Source: Bacillota bacterium
GTDB lineage: Bacteria; Bacillota; UBA4882; UBA8346
Length of the DNA: 45,913 nucleotides
Reading direction: 5' to 3'
Assembly (NCBI GenBank): GCA_023415835.1
Contig: JAEZJK010000089.1
Span: forward strand, 1-45,913
The translations under genes and the position numbers were made by a program. This document shows, piece by piece, positions 40,415-45,913 of the stretch; the first letter of the stretch is position 1, and each line of letters begins with the position of its first letter. The notes beneath the pieces are model-generated. The model did not search any database, was not told the DNA's origin, and saw only the letters and a list, made by a program, of their open reading frames with translations.

Positions 40415-42265
40415 TTGCTTAAAATCGTTCGAGAAATTATGATCTATTTTTTGGTGGCGATTATCGCATTGGTATTTGTGGTTAATTTTATGAAAACACA
40501 AGACCCGGTGGAACAGATCAACTTCAATGAATTCACCAGCAGAGTAGAAGCGGGTAAAATTATCGACGCCACCATTAATAATAATGATGGGACTATTCAA
40601 GGCCGGCAGAGTGGCGAGGCTCATAAAAAATATCGCACCGAAGGTCCGGTCAATCATCCTGAGTTATACTATCAACAATTAAGGGATAAAGGAATTAAGG
40701 TATCGTTTTCTAACGCCGGTAATAGCTGGTGGGCGATGATCCTCCCGAATCTCGGGTTTCTTCTAATATTCATCGTATTCTGGTTTTTTATAATCAATCA
40801 GATGCAGAATACCGGCAATAAGGCGCTTTCTTTCGGGAAAAGCCGCGCCAGGTTACACGCTGATGATAAGACTAAAACAACTTTTGACGATATTGCCGGA
40901 GAAGATGAAGCTAAGGAAGAATTAGTTGAGATCGTCGAGTTTTTACGTCAGCCGCGGCGTTTTACTGAATTAGGCGCTAAAATCCCTAAAGGAGTACTCC
41001 TAATCGGACATCCCGGTACCGGAAAAACACTGTTAGCGAAAGCCGTCGCCGGTGAGGCCGGCGTTCCATTCTTCAGCATCAGCGGTTCCGATTTTGTGGA
41101 AATGTTTGTCGGTGTCGGTGCGTCCCGGGTACGGGATCTCTTTGAACAGGCTAAAAAGAATGCGCCTTGCATTGTCTTTGTAGATGAAATCGATGCTGTG
41201 GGTCGACAAAGAGGCGCTGGTTTAGGCGGTGGCCACGACGAGAGGGAACAGACCTTGAACCAGTTACTGGTAGAGATGGATGGATTTGAACCAAATTCGG
41301 GTATTATTATCCTAGCCGCAACCAACCGTCCTGATGTACTCGACCCGGCATTGCTCCGACCGGGAAGGTTTGACCGGCAAGTAACTTTGGATATTCCCGA
41401 CATTAAGGGTAGAGAAGACATCCTGAAGGTGCATGCCAAGGGTAAACCGCTCGCTTCGGAAGTGGATCTTAAAGTATTGGCCCGGCAGACCCCGATGTTT
41501 ACCGGAGCCGATTTGGCGAACGTTTTAAATGAAGCGGCCTTACTCGCCGCTAGGCGGGGTAAAAAGAAAATTTATATGCAGGATTGCGAAGACGCGATCG
41601 AACGGGTTATCGCCGGACCGGAAAAAAAGAGCCGGATTATGAGCCAGAAAGAGAAAGAACTGACCGCCTTTCATGAGGCCGGTCACGCCTTGGCCGGACA
41701 CTTTCTGCCGACGGTGGATCCGATTCATAAAATTTCGATCATCCCAAGAGGCCAGGCCGGTGGTTATACTCTGGCACTGCCGCTGGAGGATAAGCATTAT
41801 AGCACCAGAACGGAATTATTAGAAAACGTAGTATTCATGTTGGGAGGCCGGGCCGCAGAGGTGGTTGCGCTTAAAGAAATCAGCACCGGGGCCCGCAACG
41901 ACTTGGAACGGGCGACTAAAACCGTACGCCGAATGATTACCGAATACGGGATGAGCGATGAATTGGGTTATATGACCTTCGGGCACGGGCATGAGGAACA
42001 AGTCTTCCTCGGCAGGGACATTTCCCGTGATAAGAATTATAGTGAAGAGATTGCGGCAGCGATTGACCGGGAAATTAAGCGGATTATGGATGAGTCATTC
42101 GAAAAATGCAAGCAAATTATAGCCGAACACCGGGAACTCCTGGATAAGCTCGCCAACGCCTTGCTAGAGAAGGAAACCATCGAAGGCGACGCCTTTGTGG
42201 AATTGATTGGGGAAAAGCCGAAGCTTGATAAAGAGGAAGCCGAAGAAGTAAAAATCGAAGCATAA
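40415..42265 (+). CDS. ftsH: ATP-dependent zinc metalloprotease FtsH
   Basis: The 616-residue product has two membrane helices (about 7-24 and 108-128) around an extracytoplasmic FtsH_ext domain. The AAA+ module follows: Walker A GHPGTGKT (about 198-205), Walker B IVFVDEIDA (about 252-260), and the pore-loop FVGVGASRV region. The M41 protease domain has HEAGH (420-424). It degrades misfolded membrane and regulatory proteins and is needed for sporulation control. His replaces the first Pro of the usual GPPGTGKT, without loss of key residues. The TTG at 40415 with GGGGAGG 8 nt upstream is preferred over the ATG at 40394, which lies before that site. Confidence 0.95.
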   Translation: MLKIVREIMIYFLVAIIALVFVVNFMKTQDPVEQINFNEFTSRVEAGKIIDATINNNDGTIQGRQSGEAHKKYRTEGPVNHPELYYQQLRDKGIKVSFSNAGNSWWAMILPNLGFLLIFIVFWFFIINQMQNTGNKALSFGKSRARLHADDKTKTTFDDIAGEDEAKEELVEIVEFLRQPRRFTELGAKIPKGVLLIGHPGTGKTLLAKAVAGEAGVPFFSISGSDFVEMFVGVGASRVRDLFEQAKKNAPCIVFVDEIDAVGRQRGAGLGGGHDEREQTLNQLLVEMDGFEPNSGIIILAATNRPDVLDPALLRPGRFDRQVTLDIPDIKGREDILKVHAKGKPLASEVDLKVLARQTPMFTGADLANVLNEAALLAARRGKKKIYMQDCEDAIERVIAGPEKKSRIMSQKEKELTAFHEAGHALAGHFLPTVDPIHKISIIPRGQAGGYTLALPLEDKHYSTRTELLENVVFMLGGRAAEVVALKEISTGARNDLERATKTVRRMITEYGMSDELGYMTFGHGHEEQVFLGRDISRDKNYSEEIAAAIDREIKRIMDESFEKCKQIIAEHRELLDKLANALLEKETIEGDAFVELIGEKPKLDKEEAEEVKIEA

Positions 42266-42269
42266 AATG

Positions 42270-42290
42270 AGGGGCGGTTAATCCGCCCCT
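42270..42290. terminator. Bidirectional hairpin between ftsH and nadC
   Basis: AGGGGCGG pairs with CCGCCCCT across a 5-nt loop. On the - strand it is followed by CATTTTATG, a weak T-rich tail, so it may end nadC transcripts better than ftsH transcripts. Confidence 0.65.
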
Positions 42291-42298
42291 TAACTATG

Positions 42299-43129
42299 TC
42301 ATTGGATATCCAAACTAATATCTAAAGCACTAACCGAATGGGTAATGGCGCCGCTGGAGATGATATCGACTCCGGTGGCCGCCACCTCTTTGATGGTGGA
42401 TTCATTAATGTTTCCGGAAGCTTCGACAATAGCCCTCCCGTTGATTAACTTGACCATGTCTGCCATTTGCGCCGGGGACATATTATCGAGCATAATAATA
42501 TCGGTTTTTGCTTCGAGAGCCTCGCGGACTTGCATTTCATTCTCAACCTCAACTTCAATCGTCATGGTGTGCGGAATTACCGCTCGCGCCCTTTTGACAG
42601 CTTCCGAAATTGAACCACAAGCGGCGATATGGTTGTCTTTAATTAACACTGCATCCGCCAGGTTAAAGCGGTGATTATGGCCTCCTCCTTGGAGGACCGC
42701 ATATTTTTCCAAAACTCTCAAACCGGGAGTTGTTTTTCTGGTATCAACCACCTTTACCGGGAGCCCTTCCACCAATTTAACCAAGTGAGCAGTTTTAGTA
42801 GCGATTCCAGAGAGCCGTTGTAAAAAGTTGAGCGCTACTCTTTCACCTGCCAGAATAGACTTTACCGGACCGGAGACTTTGGCGATTTCAGTCCCGGGCG
42901 ATACGGCAGCGCTATCCTTTACTAAAGGGGTGAAGATTAGGCCCGGATCCAGTTGACGCCAGACCTCGTCAACAACCGGCAGGCCGGCGATAACTCCCGG
43001 AGATTTAGCCAAAAAAACAGCGTGGGCGTTAAAGTTCTCTGTCAGGATAGAATCCGAGGTAATATCGGTGGTTCCCAGATCCTCATCTAAGGCTCGTTTA
43101 ACTATTTCTTTGATAACAAAGGGATTCAT
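42299..43129 (-). CDS. nadC: Quinolinate phosphoribosyltransferase NadC
   Basis: The 276-residue product matches NadC throughout: EDLGTTDITSDSI near the N-terminus, LNFLQRLSGIATKT, VDTRKTTPGLRVLEKYAVLQGGGHNHR (about residues 135-162) and IMLDNMSPAQM. It condenses quinolinate with PRPP to give nicotinate mononucleotide, the third step of de novo NAD synthesis. The ATG overlaps the nadB stop as ATGA, so translation is coupled. It is the last gene of the nadA-nadB-nadC operon. Confidence 0.95.
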   Translation of the reverse strand: MNPFVIKEIVKRALDEDLGTTDITSDSILTENFNAHAVFLAKSPGVIAGLPVVDEVWRQLDPGLIFTPLVKDSAAVSPGTEIAKVSGPVKSILAGERVALNFLQRLSGIATKTAHLVKLVEGLPVKVVDTRKTTPGLRVLEKYAVLQGGGHNHRFNLADAVLIKDNHIAACGSISEAVKRARAVIPHTMTIEVEVENEMQVREALEAKTDIIMLDNMSPAQMADMVKLINGRAIVEASGNINESTIKEVAATGVDIISSGAITHSVSALDISLDIQ

Positions 43130-44715
43130 TCTTTCACCTCTATGTTTTCACCATGGAATTCGATATGTTTACGCCATTTGGCTTCAGGTTTGGGATAATC
43201 GGAGCGGAAATGGCCACCGCGGCTTTCAGTCCTAGTGAGGGCGGCTTTGGCGATTAATTTGGCTAAAAGATACATGCTTTGAAGTTCAAAATAAGCCGGG
43301 TCTAATTTAAAACTGGGATTAGTAATAGGTTTGAGATCCAACAGCTCGATTGCTTTAGATAAACCGGTTTGATCGCGGACAATACCAAGATAATGGCCAG
43401 TAATGCGATGGAGATTGGCTAAGCCTGATTCCAACGATGAATAGTCGGTATATAATTCCGGATAGTAAATTTGGAATTCCGCATTAGGCTCCGGTACAGT
43501 TATCGGGTGCATTTGAAGGTGGTCGGCGATCCGGCCCCCAAAAACAAGGCCTTCCAATAAAGAATTGCTAGCCAGGCGGTTGGCGCCGTGGACTCCAGTG
43601 GATGTTACTTCTCCTGCTGCATATAAACCAGGAATATTTGTCCTGCCAAGCAGGTCAGTGGTAACACCGCCCATTACGTAATGAGCGGCTGGAGCTACCG
43701 GAATCGGTTCGGCGGTAATATCCAACCCAAAGGAAAGGCATTTATTATAAATGTTAGGAAAACGCCCTTTAATAGTTGAAGGTTCGATTCGTGACAAATC
43801 AAGGTAAACGCAGTCTCCGCCGTTTTTCTCAATTTCAGTAAAAATAGCGCGGGCGACAATATCCCGCGGGGCTAATTCCGCCAGGTGGTGATAGCCGGGC
43901 ATAAAGCGGAGGCCCTTTTGATTAAGGAGTATCGCGCCCTCGCCCCGGACCGATTCGGATATCAAAAAGGGTGGGGCTGGCGGCAGATAGAGAGCGGTAG
44001 GATGGAATTGGATAAATTCCATATCCCTTAAAACCGCTCCGGCATGAAAAGCTAACGCCATCCCATCTCCGGTAGCGATTTTGGGATTGGTGGTTTTTCC
44101 ATAAATTTGGCCAAAGCCTCCGGAACATAGGATTACTGCTGAAGTGAGAAAAAATTGGAATTGATCATTGTGGATGGTGATGACACCGCAACATTTTTCC
44201 TGATGCTTAACAAAGGCTAAGGCATAATGGTTTTCATAAATACGGATATTTGCCGTTTGAGTTATTTTAATCAAACTACGCGAGATTTCACGGCCGGTTG
44301 CATCTCCGTCGGCATGGAGGATTCGACGCCGGCTATGGGCTGCTTCACGGGTTAAAGCGATTTCATCCTGTCCGGAGCGGTCAAAAGGTACACCTAAGCC
44401 TATCAAATGTTTGACCCGGTTAGGTCCTTCGTGAACAAGGGCTAATACTGCTTCCGAAGTGCACAAACCAGCACCGGCCATAATAGTATCCTGATAATGT
44501 AGTTCCGGAGAGTCGTGGTTACTAATTGCCGCGGCAATACCGCCTTGGGCATAGGTGGTGTTACTCTCGGAAAGGATGGACTTGGTAATTAATATGACCG
44601 GGCCGGATTTACTTAATTCGAGGGCGGTATATAAACCGGCGATTCCGCTGCCGATGACCAGGTACGGGGCTGTATCGGTAAGCGGAGGTGGGGCGACTGG
44701 AAAATTAGTCAACAT
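43126..44715 (-). CDS. nadB: L-aspartate oxidase NadB
   Basis: The 529-residue product has the FAD-binding GSGIAGLYTALELS (about 23-36) and the succinate dehydrogenase/fumarate reductase flavoprotein layout. Substrate-side motifs are HSRRRILHADGDATGREI and MEFIQFHPTALYLPPAPPF. YAAGEVTSTGVHGANRLASNSLLEGLVFG, typical of this family, closes the FAD domain (about 365-393). It oxidises L-aspartate to iminoaspartate for NadA, in the anaerobic form probably using fumarate. It is 15 bp downstream of nadA. Confidence 0.95.
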   Translation of the reverse strand: MLTNFPVAPPPLTDTAPYLVIGSGIAGLYTALELSKSGPVILITKSILSESNTTYAQGGIAAAISNHDSPELHYQDTIMAGAGLCTSEAVLALVHEGPNRVKHLIGLGVPFDRSGQDEIALTREAAHSRRRILHADGDATGREISRSLIKITQTANIRIYENHYALAFVKHQEKCCGVITIHNDQFQFFLTSAVILCSGGFGQIYGKTTNPKIATGDGMALAFHAGAVLRDMEFIQFHPTALYLPPAPPFLISESVRGEGAILLNQKGLRFMPGYHHLAELAPRDIVARAIFTEIEKNGGDCVYLDLSRIEPSTIKGRFPNIYNKCLSFGLDITAEPIPVAPAAHYVMGGVTTDLLGRTNIPGLYAAGEVTSTGVHGANRLASNSLLEGLVFGGRIADHLQMHPITVPEPNAEFQIYYPELYTDYSSLESGLANLHRITGHYLGIVRDQTGLSKAIELLDLKPITNPSFKLDPAYFELQSMYLLAKLIAKAALTRTESRGGHFRSDYPKPEAKWRKHIEFHGENIEVKE

Positions 44716-44730
44716 TAAGCTTCACCTTTT

Positions 44731-45642
44731 TTATACGAATTCCAGCATCCGGTTTAACGCGCGTTCCGCTTTGGTTTGGATATCGGGTAGGACTGTAATT
44801 ACTGGCTGCATGGTTTGAAGGGATCTTAAAACTTTAGCGACGGTGGTTTGTTTCATATTCGGGCAGATTAGGCCTTTGCTTAATATATAAAAGGTTTTAC
44901 CGGGGTTTTCTTTTTGAAGCCCATGAATAATCCCCATTTCAGTCCCGATAATAAACTTTTGGGATGGGGAAGATTGGACGTATTTAAGGATTTGGGAAGT
45001 GCTGCCGACAAAATCGGCTAAAGCGGTTACCTCCGGGCGGCATTCTGGATGGGTCAAAACCAGGGCGTCAGGGTGAAGCCCTTTGACAATTTTTACTTCT
45101 TCGGGTTGGACTTGATGATGGGTAACGCAATAACCGGGCCAAAGATGAATTGTTTTTTCGGGGACTTGTTCGGCTACATAATGGCCTAAGTTCTGATCGG
45201 GGAGAAAGATTATTTCCGATTCGGGAATATTTTTAACCAGTTTTACGGCATTAGCGGAGGTGCAACAATAATCGCTGACAGCTTTAACTGCGGCTGAAGT
45301 ATTGACGTAGGCTACTACCGCAGCTTTAGGATAACGTTCCCGCCATTTTAACACCTCGGCCGGTTCAGCCATATCAGCCATGGGGCATCCGGCATGCTCC
45401 GCCGGAAAAAGGACGGTTTTGTCCGGTGAAAGAATTGCTGCGCTTTCGGCCATGAAGTGGACCCCGCAAAAAACAATTACCTTAGCTTCAGATTTGGCCG
45501 CGGTTTTGCTTAAAGCTAATGAATCTCCGACTACATCGGCCAGATCCTGGACTTCGTCATTCTGGTAATTATGGGCTAGGATAATCGCTTCTTTTTGACG
45601 GCGCAATGTATCAATTTCTTGGAGTATGGCAGCGTTCTCCAT
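44731..45642 (-). CDS. nadA: Quinolinate synthase NadA
   Basis: The 303-residue product has AHNYQNDEVQDLADVVGDSL, GVHFMAESAAILSP, the PAEHAGCPMADM loop, YCCTSANAVK and HPECRPEV. These hold the three conserved Cys that bind a 4Fe-4S cluster. It joins iminoaspartate and dihydroxyacetone phosphate into quinolinate. The ATG at 45642 is chosen, with AAGGTGG 5 nt upstream; GTG at 45651 is the other option. It is the first gene of the nad operon, below a strong promoter. No NiaR-type regulator gene is seen nearby. Confidence 0.95.
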   Translation of the reverse strand: MENAAILQEIDTLRRQKEAIILAHNYQNDEVQDLADVVGDSLALSKTAAKSEAKVIVFCGVHFMAESAAILSPDKTVLFPAEHAGCPMADMAEPAEVLKWRERYPKAAVVAYVNTSAAVKAVSDYCCTSANAVKLVKNIPESEIIFLPDQNLGHYVAEQVPEKTIHLWPGYCVTHHQVQPEEVKIVKGLHPDALVLTHPECRPEVTALADFVGSTSQILKYVQSSPSQKFIIGTEMGIIHGLQKENPGKTFYILSKGLICPNMKQTTVAKVLRSLQTMQPVITVLPDIQTKAERALNRMLEFV

Positions 45643-45689
45643 CAGTACCACCTTATTTGTTAATCTTTTGGGGCATTTAATTTATCCTT

Positions 45690-45718
45690 ATTTTACTTTT
45701 GGACGGGAGATTTGTCAA
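45690..45718 (-). promoter_or_regulatory. Sigma-A promoter of the nad operon
   Basis: On the - strand TTGACA (45713-45718) and TAAAAT (45690-45695) are spaced 17 bp apart, with a leader of about 40 nt to nadA. Confidence 0.78.
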
Positions 45719-45721
45719 TAA

Positions 45722-45777
45722 TTCTACTTTGGTAAATTCATTATTCAAAACGAAAGTTCAAATTTACCAAAGTAGAA
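45722..45777. repeat. Perfect 17-bp inverted repeat upstream of the nad promoter
   Basis: 45722-45738 (TTCTACTTTGGTAAATT) is exactly complementary to 45761-45777 across a 22-nt spacer. It lies immediately upstream of the -35 box. It may be a regulator site, a terminator of an incoming gene, or a small mobile palindrome. Confidence 0.6.
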
Positions 45778-45840
45778 ATAATATAAGAAGTTTCAACAAG
45801 TAATCTTCACAGGGTTAATTAAATAGGATAAAATTATTTT

Positions 45841-45913
45841 AGGCAAGAGGCAAGAGGCAAGAGGCAAGAGGCAAGAGGCAAGAGGCAAGAGGCAAGAGGC
45901 AAGAGGCAAGAGG
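45841..45913. repeat. 7-bp tandem repeat (AGGCAAG), cut by the window end
   Basis: Ten perfect consecutive copies of AGGCAAG plus three bases fill 45841-45913 with no interruption. The array runs past the window. Perfect copies indicate recent expansion or active slippage. Confidence 0.95.

Noticed and set aside
41006..41029. FtsH Walker A with His in place of the first Pro as a sign of inactivity
   Set aside because: The Gly-Lys-Thr phosphate loop, Walker B and HEAGH are intact, so the enzyme should be active.

Overview
The window looks like a chromosomal segment of an endospore-forming Firmicute (Clostridia, Negativicutes or Limnochordia-like). The evidence is a complete GerA-type germinant-receptor operon, spoIIE, a GerM-domain gene, two D-Ala-D-Ala carboxypeptidases, tilS and ftsH in the usual Firmicute order, and many TTG/GTG starts behind GGAGG-like ribosome binding sites. 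One gene (32403-33116) encodes a signal-peptide protein with beta-barrel features ending in Phe. If that reading is right, the host may be a diderm spore-former. No rRNA, tRNA, CRISPR array or intact insertion sequence was seen.

Layout. 1-3617: an AlkX/YcaQ-like DNA glycosylase gene, with an opposing MFS transporter and DeoR-type regulator operon that has a readable promoter and a phased operator. 3618-5353: decayed DNA, an IclR-type regulator and its presumed target promoter. 5354-15808: a catabolic cluster on the + strand with an IT-type permease, a HyuA-like ATPase, a zincin, an FAD oxidoreductase, an N-acyl-D-amino-acid deacylase, RidA, an M20 deacylase and a D-serine/D-threonine-type PLP enzyme. 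I infer that it imports and degrades an N-substituted D-amino acid or a hydantoin-like compound.

16147-18540 holds nudC and an sn-glycerol-1-phosphate dehydrogenase. 18787-21468 is an accessory patch: DUF3800 protein, the first 57 codons of a type III methyltransferase, a frameshifted AbrB-like gene, a short membrane ORF, 21-22-bp direct repeats, an HU-like protein and a 184-bp element with 17-bp inverted ends. 21622-24867 carries cell-wall and small conserved genes. 25191-29521 is the germinant-receptor operon (gerA, gerB, gerC plus a short two-helix membrane gene), bounded downstream by two copies of a 149-bp palindromic repeat.

29719-32002 contains an LD-carboxypeptidase and two dead genes: a 6-hydroxycyclohexenecarboxyl-CoA dehydrogenase and a GNAT acetyltransferase. 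32403-42265 is envelope, sporulation and housekeeping DNA (beta-barrel candidate, GerM, DacF-type, YkvI-type, SpoIIE, TilS, FtsH). 42299-45718 is the NAD operon nadA-nadB-nadC on the - strand with a clear promoter. The window ends inside a 7-bp tandem repeat.

The most unusual observation is an 89-nt element present twice (125-213 on +, 29400-29488 on -). Each copy sits just upstream of a coding region in the same sense, and the copies share a long hairpin with compensatory base changes. It may be an undescribed leader RNA.
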